From Prochloron sp. SulCav_FS08_3_32_3330 (lineage in GTDB: Bacteria; Cyanobacteriota; Cyanobacteriia; Cyanobacteriales; DYNF01), in NCBI GenBank assembly GCA_020721205.1, contig DYNF01000035.1, positions 4,680-38,554 of the forward strand: DNA of 33,875 nt, written 5' to 3'. The position numbers and the translations under genes were made by a program. The stretch's first letter is position 1. Every line of letters begins with the position of its first letter. Below are positions 14,487-22,467 of the stretch, in pieces. The notes under the pieces were generated by a model. That model had not been told where the DNA came from and searched no databases. It saw nothing but the letters and a program-made list of their open reading frames with translations.

Positions 14487-14570
14487 AATTTATGATCCTC
14501 TTAAATTAAGTTAGGGAAGCTAAAAGAGTATGGGATTTAATTATAAAGTATTTATTTAGAAAATTAACAT

Positions 14571-14628
14571 ATTTTTTTCATATTATTATGATCATTAAGA
14601 TTAGATTTCTAAAACCATTATATCATAT
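14571..14628. repeat. Degenerate copy of the PIN-cassette antitoxin leader
   Basis: The stretch from TTTTTTTCATATTATT to ATTATATCAT resembles the antitoxin start and upstream region at about 9444-9506 and 10345-10407, including AAGATTAGATT and ACCATTATATC, but with deletions. It appears to be an old third relic of that cassette upstream of the ABC transporter gene. Confidence 0.5.
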
Positions 14629-14745
14629 TTTCGACAGATTATCAGTCGGTTTTGAGAACAGGATTTTATCTTTTTTATTAAAATTGTATGATAATATAGT
14701 TTATGATGATTCAATTACAACCTAAACCAAATTTTTAATAATTAC

Positions 14746-16479
14746 ATGAAATCTAAAAATTCTTCTAGTTATAAACTACTTTTACCCTATATTCGTCCTG
14801 AAATAAATACAATTATTCAGGCTTTAATTTGTACCATTGGTTTTACAATTTTTTGGCCCATTTTAGCCGCTTTAGCGGGGAAAATGGCGGAATTTATTGG
14901 TGATGGAAATGTTCAAGAAATTATTAAATATGCTGGAGTTGCCGCTATTATTTTTCTGATTCGTGGGGCTGTACAATATGGACAAGATACTTTAATGGCA
15001 AAGGCGGCTTTAAAAATTGCTCTTAACTTAAGATGTAAAGTTTATGGTCATTTACAAACTTTAAGTTTAAATTATTTTGAAACAGCAAAAACTGGAGATT
15101 TATCCTATCGTTTAACGGAAGATATTGACCGGATTGGCGAAGTAATTAATAAGGTTTTTCATCAATTTATTCCTAGTATTTTACAAGTAATTGTGGTAAT
15201 CAGTTATATGTTTTATATTAACTGGAAACTAACAGGAGCGACTTTAATTATTGCCCCTTTAATGGCAATTTTAATTGGATTTTTTGGGGAAAAATTATTA
15301 AAATATAGTCGTAAAAGTCAAAATAAAATTTCTAGTTTATCTTCACTGTTAACTGAAAATTTTAGCGGGATTCGTTTAATTAAAGCTTTTGCCGCAGAGG
15401 ATTATGAGTTAACACAATTTACTCAAGAATCAGAACAAAATCGTCGAGCTAAATTCTCTACAGAAAAAGTTAAGGCTTTACAGTTTGTTGTAGTGGGTTT
15501 TTTAGAGGCAATGAGTGTTATTTTCCTTTTCTTTTTAGGGGCTTGGCAAATTTCGGAAAATAACTTAACGGGAAGTGAATTTGTTGCTTATGTTGCCGCC
15601 GTTGCTTTATTAATTGATCCTATTGCCATTACTACCAGTAATTATAATGAATTTAAACAAGGTCAAGCTTCAGTAGATCGAATTTTTGAATTATTAGAAT
15701 TAGAACCTTTAATAGTAGAAAAAAAAGACGCAATACTACTCCCCCAAATCACAGGAAAAGTTGAATATCAAAATGTTTCCTTTTATTATACCTCGGATAA
15801 ACCAATTTTAACTAATCTAAATTTAATAGTTGATTCCGGGGAATTAATTGCTTTAGTGGGGGCATCGGGAGCAGGTAAAACTACCTTAGTTAATCTCTTA
15901 CCTCGGTTTTATGAAACCTTAGAAGGAAAGATATTAATTGATGACATTAATATTAAAGATGTGACCTTAAAAAGTCTGCGTCAACAAATAGGAATTGTGC
16001 CTCAAGAAACGATTTTATTTTCGGGAACTGTGGCGCAAAATATTGCTTTTGGTCAGGAAAAATTCGATATTCAAGAGGTAGAAACTGCGGCAAAAATTGC
16101 CAATGCTGATCTATTTATTACCGAACTTTCTCAAGGTTATTATACTTATGTGGGAGAAAGGGGTGTGAATCTTTCCGGTGGTCAACGTCAAAGAATTGCG
16201 ATCGCCCGGGCAATTTTTCTTAATCCTCGCATTTTAATTTTAGATGAGGCTACCTCAGCGTTAGACTCAGAATCTGAGGCTTTAGTACAAGAGGCTTTAG
16301 AGCGTATTATGGAAAATAGAACCGTATTTGTGATCGCTCATCGTTTAGCAACTGTGCGCCGTGCTACCCGTATTTTAGTAATGGATAAAGGGGAAATTAT
16401 TGAGTCAGGAAATCATCAAGAATTATTAGATAAAAATGGGCGTTATGCTCAATTTTACGCTCAACAATTTCAAGATTAA
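14746..16479 (+). CDS. ABC exporter, fused membrane and ATPase (MsbA-type half transporter)
   Basis: A 577-residue type IV ABC half-exporter that would act as a homodimer in the inner membrane. Residues 1-310 form the six-helix membrane domain (hydrophobic stretches near 22-48, 62-74, 143-180, 247-268 and 279-295). The nucleotide-binding domain has Walker A GASGAGKTT (372-380), Q-loop Q420, signature LSGGQ (476-480), Walker B ILILDE (496-501), D-loop SALD and H532. Substrate is unknown; lipid, polysaccharide or peptide export is usual for this class. In Synechocystis an ABC transporter gene (slr2019) follows the minor-pilin genes slr2015-slr2018; here the gene lies 6 kb past a similar cluster on the same strand, with accessory DNA between. 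Orthology to slr2019 is untested. Confidence 0.92.
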   Translation: MKSKNSSSYKLLLPYIRPEINTIIQALICTIGFTIFWPILAALAGKMAEFIGDGNVQEIIKYAGVAAIIFLIRGAVQYGQDTLMAKAALKIALNLRCKVYGHLQTLSLNYFETAKTGDLSYRLTEDIDRIGEVINKVFHQFIPSILQVIVVISYMFYINWKLTGATLIIAPLMAILIGFFGEKLLKYSRKSQNKISSLSSLLTENFSGIRLIKAFAAEDYELTQFTQESEQNRRAKFSTEKVKALQFVVVGFLEAMSVIFLFFLGAWQISENNLTGSEFVAYVAAVALLIDPIAITTSNYNEFKQGQASVDRIFELLELEPLIVEKKDAILLPQITGKVEYQNVSFYYTSDKPILTNLNLIVDSGELIALVGASGAGKTTLVNLLPRFYETLEGKILIDDINIKDVTLKSLRQQIGIVPQETILFSGTVAQNIAFGQEKFDIQEVETAAKIANADLFITELSQGYYTYVGERGVNLSGGQRQRIAIARAIFLNPRILILDEATSALDSESEALVQEALERIMENRTVFVIAHRLATVRRATRILVMDKGEIIESGNHQELLDKNGRYAQFYAQQFQD

Positions 16480-16510
16480 GTGAGTTTAATTAATTCAATT
16501 TAAAAATAAA

Positions 16511-16546
16511 TTTCCGAAAAAAAAAGTTGGTATTTCGGAAACTTTT
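16511..16546 (+). terminator. Probable terminator after ABC transporter gene
   Basis: Arms TTTCCGAAA (16511-16519) and TTTCGGAAA (16533-16541) are perfect, followed by CTTTT. The tail is weak. Stems with the same TTCCGAAA core occur at 19657 and 24717, also just after genes. Confidence 0.55.
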
Positions 16547-16734
16547 ACGCTAAAAATAGATATTATTATATTTAATCATATTTCCCGATTGATAAGAAAT
16601 ACTTAACTAAAAATTTTTATCCTTTTTGCCAACTTTCGATTACTATAGGGTTTAATAAATACGTTTAGTGATTAATATTTAATTAAGTCAATGAAAGTAT
16701 TTTTCAGAATATTTAATCAATTATTGGAGTTAAC

Positions 16735-17484
16735 ATGGGACAAGAATTTAATCGAAATTTAAGCCGAAGAACTTTACTCAAGTTTGGGGCTGGAGTGATT
16801 GGCACTGGTGCATTAACGGGGTGGATCGGCAGTAAAGTTTTGGCACAATCAATCAGTAATTCAGAAATTTTGATTACTGAGGGTGATCACCCTGAACATA
16901 GTACATCTGGATTAACTCCTGATCAGGCTTTAGCTAAATTAATGGCTGGAAATCAGAGGTTTGTAGAGCAAAAAAGAGTTAACCCTAATCAAGATTTTAT
17001 GAGGGTAACAGAGGTAGCTACGGGACAAGCTCCTTTTGCCGCTATTTTGAGTTGTGCTGATTCGAGAGTTGTACCGGAAATCGCTTTTGATCAGGGGATC
17101 GGCGATTTATTTGTGGTGAGAGTAGCCGGAAATATTGCCATGCTTGAGGGTATTGGCAGTGAGGAATATGGCGTGGGCGTTCTTGGTGCTTCTGTACTAA
17201 TGGTGTTAGGACATGAGCGTTGTGGGGCGGTAGATGCGGCGTTAAAAGGTGGTGAGTTACCCGGAGTGATAGAATCTCTGGTTTATGCCATTAAACCTGC
17301 GGTAGATACCTCTGAAGGACAATCCGGCGATCGCTTAACTAATGCGATTAAAGAAAATGTGAGGATGCAAGTGGCAAGACTGAAAACTTCTTCCGTTATT
17401 GCCAATGCGATCGCACAGGATAAATTAAAAGTAGTAGGTGCGTACTATGATTTGGATTCAGGGGAAGTAAGTTTAGTAGATTAA
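16735..17484 (+). CDS. Tat-exported beta-carbonic anhydrase
   Basis: A 249-residue beta-class carbonic anhydrase that interconverts CO2 and bicarbonate. Zinc ligands and partners are visible: C107-x-D109-x-R111 (SCADSRVVPE) and H160-x-x-C163 (GHERCGAV). The N-terminus has a twin-arginine signal, SRRTLLKF with R11-R12, a hydrophobic stretch (17-36) and a likely cleavage after VLA at 37, so the folded enzyme should be exported to the periplasm. It resembles periplasmic EcaB-type enzymes of cyanobacteria, where a role in redox/CO2 balance at the cell surface has been proposed. Monocistronic: terminator upstream at 16511 and hairpin downstream at 17526. Confidence 0.93.
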   Translation: MGQEFNRNLSRRTLLKFGAGVIGTGALTGWIGSKVLAQSISNSEILITEGDHPEHSTSGLTPDQALAKLMAGNQRFVEQKRVNPNQDFMRVTEVATGQAPFAAILSCADSRVVPEIAFDQGIGDLFVVRVAGNIAMLEGIGSEEYGVGVLGASVLMVLGHERCGAVDAALKGGELPGVIESLVYAIKPAVDTSEGQSGDRLTNAIKENVRMQVARLKTSSVIANAIAQDKLKVVGAYYDLDSGEVSLVD

Positions 17485-17525
17485 GAGTTTGTTGTGCATC
17501 TTTAGTGCTAAATTTTAATTTTTAA

Positions 17526-17586
17526 GGTGGACAAAGTTAAAATAAAATTGAAATATAGTCAATAAATAATCTCAACTTTGCCCACC
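17526..17586. terminator. Bidirectional hairpin between convergent genes
   Basis: Arms 17526-17538 (GGTGGACAAAGTT) and 17574-17586 (AACTTTGCCCACC) pair with one mismatch around a 35-nt AT-rich loop, between the carbonic anhydrase (+) and CPBP protease (-) genes. The GTGGGCAA motif is shared with the 293-bp repeats and with 33795-33805, so this may be a dispersed element used as a terminator. Confidence 0.6.
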
Positions 17587-17606
17587 CTACATTTTATTTT
17601 TAAGGA

Positions 17607-19142
17607 TTAATTTCCCCCACTTCCTAATAGAAATAAACCTAATAAAGTGCCACTATTCCAGATAGAATGAACTAACATTGGTGCGAGTAAATTTCGACTG
17701 CGAGTATAGACAAAACCGAGGATAATTCCTAACATTAATAAGGGTAAAACTTCCGATAAACTAAGATGTGCTAAAGCGAAAATTAAAGCACTAATTAAAA
17801 TTGCTCCCCACACAGGTAAATATTTAGTTAAAGAGGATAATAAAAAGCCCCTAAACAGGATTTCTTCAAAAAATGGAGCAGCGATCGAAGCAGTAAAGAA
17901 AAAGATACTTAAAGCTAATTTATCTTGTGCCTGTAAAGCAAGAAAAAGTAAATCATTACTACCACCTTGCCCTTGCCAAAATTGCTGATTTATTAAAGAA
18001 GTAATTAACACTAAAGGTAAGGCGACAAAATAACCACTTATTCCCCATAAATACCATTTACTTTCCCCTTTAAAATTAAACCAATCTGATGGTAAAGGGA
18101 AAAAAGATTTGATTGAATAATATAAAACGGATAGCCCTCCCACCGTCATTAAAAGATAAGTTGTTAATACATATAAAGCATTTTGTCGAATATTAAAACT
18201 ACTCGGATCAAGCTTTAAAATTGAAAAAATAAAGCTTAAACTAAAGGGTAAAATTAACTGTTGAACAGTAAAAAAACCAATAATAAAAACAAACCAAACT
18301 GTTTCTCCATCCCAAGGATTTTCCCATTTTAAACCTTGATTAATTGCCAAAATTGAAGTTTCTTTTTTAATAAAAAATTGGACAATTAAAAAGATAATTA
18401 AACCTAATCCTAAAGAACTGCCAATAGCAGGAATACCAGATAAAATTAATAGTTTAAAAATGGCTTGTTCTGCTTTTTTTTGTTGAGTTTCTTCAAGATT
18501 AATTAAAGCCTGATTTTGATTGGTTACTTCATAATATTGATGTAAAACTCGATCCCGAAACCAACCTTTTAAATTTGTATTAATTTGGGTTAAACTCTCA
18601 TCATTAAGATTAGGAGAATTTTGCCAAATATCAATTAAAATTGGTGCAATAGTTGATTTTTCGGGTAAATTTTGCCAAATTTTAACAGCTTCTTTCCGAT
18701 TACCTTGTTGAGCCTGTAAAATTCCTAATTTAAGATTAATTTGATCAATAAATTGATTACTTTTATTAATTAAGGTTTCTAATTGTTTTATTTGAGGCTC
18801 ATTAGTCAAAGAACTATTTTTAATAGTATCTAATTGTTTTTGATAATTTCCGATCGTTATTAAAGAAGTTTCTTTAATTTTATCATATTGTTTTTGTACA
18901 TTAATATAAGGGTTTTCACCTAATAAAGTATTTAAACTTTTAGTTAAATTTTCTTGATTAGATTCTGTGGTATTTACTAAAGTTTCCGTTTTTAATTCTG
19001 CACCCTGTAAAATAAAATTAGTTTGATATAATTCTAATTGACTTTGAATTTGCGGTTCCGTTAAACTACTTCCTAAAGATAGAAACATTTTAATGACAGC
19101 AAAGAGGGTTAAGATAATTAAAATAATGCGTTTAATAGTCAT
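17607..19142 (-). CDS. CPBP family intramembrane metalloprotease
   Basis: A 511-residue membrane protein of the CPBP/CAAX-protease (Abi) family. An N-terminal signal anchor (5-26) is followed by a 200-residue extracytoplasmic Gln/Asn-rich helical region with a TPR-like LGILQAQQGNRKEAVKIWQ segment, then about eight transmembrane helices. The catalytic motifs are clear: EEILFRGF (the EExxxR motif), then FALAHLSL and VHSIWNS supplying the His residues. Family members cleave in the membrane and in bacteria are linked to bacteriocin self-immunity or unknown maturation steps. The long N-terminal region is typical of cyanobacterial versions. It is 15 bp from the next minus-strand gene (HigA-like) and could be transcribed with it. 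Confidence 0.9.
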   Translation of the reverse strand: MTIKRIILIILTLFAVIKMFLSLGSSLTEPQIQSQLELYQTNFILQGAELKTETLVNTTESNQENLTKSLNTLLGENPYINVQKQYDKIKETSLITIGNYQKQLDTIKNSSLTNEPQIKQLETLINKSNQFIDQINLKLGILQAQQGNRKEAVKIWQNLPEKSTIAPILIDIWQNSPNLNDESLTQINTNLKGWFRDRVLHQYYEVTNQNQALINLEETQQKKAEQAIFKLLILSGIPAIGSSLGLGLIIFLIVQFFIKKETSILAINQGLKWENPWDGETVWFVFIIGFFTVQQLILPFSLSFIFSILKLDPSSFNIRQNALYVLTTYLLMTVGGLSVLYYSIKSFFPLPSDWFNFKGESKWYLWGISGYFVALPLVLITSLINQQFWQGQGGSNDLLFLALQAQDKLALSIFFFTASIAAPFFEEILFRGFLLSSLTKYLPVWGAILISALIFALAHLSLSEVLPLLMLGIILGFVYTRSRNLLAPMLVHSIWNSGTLLGLFLLGSGGN

Positions 19143-19157
19143 AATTTTCGTGATAAA

Positions 19158-19544
19158 TTAATAGTTAATAACTAAGGTTTTTTGTTGATCTTGTTTAGCT
19201 AAAAATTCTCGGTATCTTCGCTCACGATTATTCCAAAAATGAGCTGGAATACCTAATACTAATTCAAGCTGTAAAGCAGTTTCTTCAGTAATTTCAGCTT
19301 TCCCATTAATAATTTTATCAATGGTTTTTTCAGATTGTCCTATTTGTTTAGCTAAATCTTTTGAAGCCATACCTCGATCCTCTAAAATTTCTTCTAAAGT
19401 CTCTCCGGGAGGCGAAATATAATCAGGGTAATATTGATTAATCATCGTATTTTTCATTTTGTTTTTTTTTCCATAGATTTTTTCTAACAATTTTTGAGTG
19501 TTAAACTCTTTTTCTAATTTTTTAGTTTTAAATATAATGTCCAT
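19158..19544 (-). CDS. higA: HigA-family antitoxin fused to a HigB N-terminal stub
   Basis: A 128-residue protein. Residues about 38-115 are a HigA/XRE antitoxin: YISPPGETLEEILEDRGMASKDLAKQIG, the HTH QSEKTIDKIINGKAEIT, and the family ending LELVLGIPAHFWNNRERRYRE. HigA represses its own operon and neutralises HigB. Residues 1-29 (MDIIFKTKKLEKEF, then LLEKIYGKKN) match instead the N-terminus of HigB/RelE-type toxins (F-x-x-KKLEK, KxYGK-N). In normal higBA loci higB lies directly upstream, so an in-frame deletion seems to have joined its first codons to higA. The working start could be the fused ATG (19544), or M30 or M34 (19457, 19445) for a plain HigA. Confidence 0.85.
   Translation of the reverse strand: MDIIFKTKKLEKEFNTQKLLEKIYGKKNKMKNTMINQYYPDYISPPGETLEEILEDRGMASKDLAKQIGQSEKTIDKIINGKAEITEETALQLELVLGIPAHFWNNRERRYREFLAKQDQQKTLVINY
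19458..19544 (-). pseudogene. higB: HigB toxin remnant (N-terminal 29 codons)
   Basis: This part of the fused frame matches the HigB start; the RelE-like catalytic core (about 60-70 residues) is missing. It is listed apart because it marks the deletion endpoint, near 19445-19470. Confidence 0.65.
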
Positions 19545-19656
19545 TTTAACATAATTTCAAAAAAATATTAATACTAAAGGTTGATGATATTAGATACAAT
19601 AAGTCAAAACATTTCTTTTAGAAACTAGAGATATAATCTAGCTAGATAGAAGATCA

Positions 19657-19689
19657 AAACTTCCGAAATTCCTAAAATTTCAGAAGTTT
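19657..19689 (-). terminator. Hairpin after the 53-residue membrane protein gene
   Basis: Arms 19657-19670 and 19676-19689 (AAACTTCCGAAATT type) pair with one mismatch. It lies about 20 bp after the stop of the small gene at 19710-19871 in the minus direction; the T-tail is short. Confidence 0.5.
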
Positions 19690-19709
19690 AAAGTAGATTT
19701 AATTTAAGT

Positions 19710-19871
19710 TCAATGATGATCTTGTATCACAGATAAATAAGTGGGACTTAATTCTGTTTTTGAATGATTAATCTGAGTAGTATTAAGTTCATAACCGATG
19801 ATAATAAAGGCAAAAAATGCGATAATAAATAATATCATTTTATCGGTTTTCAGTAAGGACATAAGAGACAT
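19710..19871 (-). CDS. Small single-pass membrane protein (53 residues)
   Basis: A short frame from ATG (19869-19871) to TGA (19710-19712). After a short N-terminus with K8 and K11, residues 12-27 (MILFIIAFFAFIIIGY region) form one strong transmembrane helix; the 26-residue tail (ELNTTQINHSKTE..., ending IQDHH) is polar. The pattern fits a membrane micro-protein with its N-terminus on the positive side. M4 is an alternative start. It occupies an otherwise empty 460-bp gap and is followed by a hairpin, both of which favour a real gene. I do not recognise the family. Confidence 0.5.
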   Translation of the reverse strand: MSLMSLLKTDKMILFIIAFFAFIIIGYELNTTQINHSKTELSPTYLSVIQDHH

Positions 19872-20004
19872 AAATTTTAATTTTACTTATAATTGACTAT
19901 AAATAAGATTGTACCCTAAATTAGAATATTTTAATCATAATTGATTTGTCATTTTGAAAATAATAGGGTAAAATACAAAAATAAAGTGAGATTTTGAACA
20001 AAAA

Positions 20005-20319
20005 ATGACCTTAAATCAGTTGTTAGAACTTCAAGGAATTATTCACTGTGATCCTGAAATTATGAGTGGAGTTCCGGTTTTTGTAGGAACTCGTGTTCCG
20101 TTACAAACTTTTTTTGACTATCTCGAAGGAGAAGGAGGTTTGGCTGAATTTATTAATGATTTTCCCTATTTGGAAACTCAAACAATGAAAGTATTAGAAA
20201 ATAACAATTGTTTTTTGTACACTACTTTTAAAGCAGGGCGTTTTCATTCTTTTTTTTTTCAACGGGTTAAAACCCGTTGCTACCCAAACAAAACCCGTGA
20301 AGACGGGTTTTCTAATTAA
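20005..20319 (+). CDS. DUF433 (VapB45-like) antitoxin with MITE-derived C-terminus
   Basis: A 104-residue frame. Residues 1-68 are a clear DUF433 protein: the IIHCDPEIMSGVPVFVGTRVP core, DYLEGEGGLAEFINDFPYL, and MKVLE at the start of the last helix. DUF433 proteins (~75 residues) are VapB45-type antitoxins, usually next to a DUF5615 PIN-like toxin. From codon ~74 (20224) the reading frame enters a MITE-like element, so about 30 foreign residues (FKAGRFHSFFFQRVKTRCYPNK...) replace the family C-terminus. No DUF5615 partner remains downstream. The protein may be unstable or altered; the gene is best called interrupted. Confidence 0.75.
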   Translation: MTLNQLLELQGIIHCDPEIMSGVPVFVGTRVPLQTFFDYLEGEGGLAEFINDFPYLETQTMKVLENNNCFLYTTFKAGRFHSFFFQRVKTRCYPNKTREDGFSN

Positions 20320-20427
20320 ATATTAACTAATATTAAAAAAATCAACCTGCGAAGGCAGGTTTTGCTTATGTAGCAAGGGGTTTCAACCCTTTGCCTCCCG
20401 ACAATGAAAACGCCCTGCTTTAAAAGT
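20224..20427. mobile_element. MITE-like element with perfect 25-bp terminal inverted repeats
   Basis: Terminal repeats 20224-20248 and 20403-20427 are exact reverse complements; their core is AAAGCAGGGCGTTTTCATT. Between them lie four hairpins: about 20259-20277, 20290-20311, 20344-20360 and 20371-20394, all of the AACGGGTT / GGGTTTT families also present at the window ends. There is no open frame and no obvious target-site duplication. The element forms the 3' end of a DUF433 gene. A partial left end recurs at 22216-22246. Confidence 0.75.
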
Positions 20428-20485
20428 CGGGGATTTTTCTTAAGCACTTTTTTTTCCTAACTATTACTAAAAATCCCCGACTTTT
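20422..20485. terminator. Long-stem bidirectional terminator
   Basis: Perfect 17-bp arms 20422-20438 and 20469-20485 (AAAAGTCGGGGATTTTT) flank a 30-nt loop, between the DUF433 gene (+) and the radical SAM gene (-). The left arm overlaps the right terminal repeat of the MITE by six bases. The GTCGGGGA core is that of the pilin-operon terminator at 8039. Confidence 0.75.
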
Positions 20486-20489
20486 TTAT

Positions 20490-22058
20490 TTAAACTAACA
20501 CTTTTTCTTTCGTTTCGATCGGGGAACTTAAAGCAGATTCTAAACTAGCACAACCTAATTTTTGTTCTAAAATATTCATTACTTCACGCCCAAAATCATC
20601 AGGATTTTGATTCCATGCTTGTAAACAAATTTCCCCAAAAAATGACCCTAAAGGCTCAGGATTCCAAAGCAATTTTTTGGCTGTCCAAGGCATTAAACTC
20701 ATCGGATTATAACCTTTTTTTAATACATTATTTTTAAAGGCATATTCTTCTAAATGAGTATGAGGTTGTAAACCAATAAAAAAGATCGCAGGTTCAACTT
20801 TTTCCGCACCAAAAATATGTTCTAATTCTCGATGATAAGCAATAGTTTGACGGATAGTTTCAAAGGTTTCATCTATCACATTAAAAGAATAATTAACTGA
20901 TACTAAATCGTTAAAACCTGCGGCTTTTAAATCTCGACAATTTTGTAAAACTGTGCGCAAATTATACCCCATTCTCATCTTTCTAACTAATTCTTGTGAA
21001 CCGCTAGTAATCCCAATTTCAAAATAATTCATTCCCGTTTTTACCATTAATTCGCATAATTTTGGGTTTAAATTATCCGCTCGAATATATGCCGCCCAAT
21101 GGATATCTTTCATCCCTGAATCTACTATTTTTTCTAATAATTCGATCGCATCATTAATATATCTTTTAGCCGGAATAAATTGAGCATCAGTAAACCAAAA
21201 ATTACGGATTCCACGCTCATAAAGTTGTCTCATTTCTTTGACGATTTCATCCGCAGGATTTATTCTCACCTGTTTCCCTTCAATAATTGTATAAACACAA
21301 TAACAACAGTTATGAGGACAGCCTCTTTTTGTTTGTACTCCGATATAAAAGTCATTTTCTTCAAAATAATAATCAAAATCAGACCAAATAGTCTCTATAT
21401 AATCATAATCACAAGCACTTTTTTCTAAAGGCGTAGGTTGTTCCTGAATTAAGTTTTCTCTGGGGTTATTTTCTCCCACTACATAACATCTTTCGTCGGA
21501 AATATCTTGATTTCGCAAAAGTTTTTCTAATAACAATTCTCCTTCCCCTACCGATACAATTGTACCTTGAGGTAATTGAGTTTTTAATTGTTCATAAAAA
21601 ACACTCACAGCACCACCACCAACTATGACACGAGCATCCGAATTATATTGACGAGCTTTAGTTAATCCTCGTTTAATTAAACTATTATTACGCCATAATT
21701 CGCTATAATAACTAAGAAAAATTTTTAACCCTCCTAAAGCTCCCCTTAATCTAATTAGAGGATTTTGAGCGTAGTAAAACTCAAAAGCATTTTGGAGAGG
21801 ATTACCCCCTCTACCGCCTACAGGAGCATAAATCTGAATATCTCGCCAAGAAAAGACTAATAAAGTAGGTTTAAACTCATCAATACACTGATCTAAGGCT
21901 TTATTATAATCAAGGGGAGGCACTGTGCCTAAATCAAGAATTTTCTGTTTAATTTCAGGAAAGTATTTATGAACATGATCCGATAAGTATACAACTCCAA
22001 TGGGAAAAATGGGGTTACAGGGAAGGCGGACATATAAAATGTGTTGGGTCATTGTCAA
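20490..22058 (-). CDS. B12-binding-type radical SAM protein (slr0320-like, PSII high-light acclimation)
   Basis: A 522-residue radical SAM protein. The N-terminal ~200 residues resemble a cobalamin-binding-like Rossmann domain (FKPTLLVFSW, ARVIVGGGAVSVFY, IVSVGEGELLLEKLL), but the DxHxxG cobalamin loop is not seen. The radical SAM core begins at RGCPHNCCYC, with cluster ligands C247, C251 and C254 (CX3CX2C); later parts follow the barrel pattern (WFTDAQFIPAKRYINDAIELL, NYFEIGITSGSQELVRKM). It strongly resembles the cyanobacterial proteins named 'photosystem II high light acclimation radical SAM protein' (Synechocystis slr0320). Substrate unknown. Monocistronic, with a strong terminator downstream. 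Confidence 0.82.
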   Translation of the reverse strand: MTMTQHILYVRLPCNPIFPIGVVYLSDHVHKYFPEIKQKILDLGTVPPLDYNKALDQCIDEFKPTLLVFSWRDIQIYAPVGGRGGNPLQNAFEFYYAQNPLIRLRGALGGLKIFLSYYSELWRNNSLIKRGLTKARQYNSDARVIVGGGAVSVFYEQLKTQLPQGTIVSVGEGELLLEKLLRNQDISDERCYVVGENNPRENLIQEQPTPLEKSACDYDYIETIWSDFDYYFEENDFYIGVQTKRGCPHNCCYCVYTIIEGKQVRINPADEIVKEMRQLYERGIRNFWFTDAQFIPAKRYINDAIELLEKIVDSGMKDIHWAAYIRADNLNPKLCELMVKTGMNYFEIGITSGSQELVRKMRMGYNLRTVLQNCRDLKAAGFNDLVSVNYSFNVIDETFETIRQTIAYHRELEHIFGAEKVEPAIFFIGLQPHTHLEEYAFKNNVLKKGYNPMSLMPWTAKKLLWNPEPLGSFFGEICLQAWNQNPDDFGREVMNILEQKLGCASLESALSSPIETKEKVLV

Positions 22059-22155
22059 GGATGAATGGTAAATTTAAAAGAAAATATTTCGTTAAAAAAA
22101 TTTATATATCTTAACTTTAGCGAGAGTTGAAATTTTAAGCAAGGGGTCATTATAG

Positions 22156-22183
22156 TGACCAGTAACCAGTGACCAGTGACCAG
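22156..22183. repeat. Heptamer tandem repeat (TGACCAG x4)
   Basis: Four 7-bp units: TGACCAG, TAACCAG, TGACCAG, TGACCAG. This is a short tandemly repeated repetitive (STRR) sequence of the kind common between genes in cyanobacteria. Confidence 0.9.
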
Positions 22184-22204
22184 TAGGGTTTAACGGCAGT
22201 TAAG

Positions 22205-22262
22205 CCCTGCCCTGAAAGCAGGGTGTTTTCATTCTTTTTTTTTAAGGTTAAAACCCGTTGCC
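22205..22262. repeat. Partial copy of the MITE-like element
   Basis: CTGAAAGCAGGGTGTTTTCATT with the following T-run and GGTTAAAACCCGTTGC match the left end of the element at 20224-20275 with a few substitutions. The other half is missing, and the terminal sequence forms a small CCCTGC/GCAGGG hairpin. Confidence 0.65.
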
Positions 22263-22467
22263 TTCTTGGAATCAGGATTATTAAAATATTATTAAAATAA
22301 TAACAATTAGCTGAAATAGATGCTAGATAAAATAACGTAAAATAAAAACAAGTAATTAGAAATAGTTAGAAATTGGTAGTCTTATTTACAGAGTCGGGGA
22401 TCGCTTAGTGCTAACGTAAAAATTATTAGTTTAGTAAACTCTCTTTAAATTATATTTCTCTGTTATT

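Larger units (their letters stand above)
22059..22467. other. 409-bp gene-free stretch with repeats
   Basis: No gene is seen between the divergent radical SAM and DUF1830 genes. It holds a heptamer array (22156-22183), a fragment of the MITE-like element (about 22205-22262), an AT-rich tract (22277-22360) and presumably the two promoters. A GTCGGGGATCGCTT segment at 22393 recalls the terminator stems but has no partner arm. Confidence 0.7.

Noticed and set aside
21180-21428. Plus-strand frame inside the radical SAM gene
   Set aside because: Antisense to the well-supported radical SAM core; no motif.
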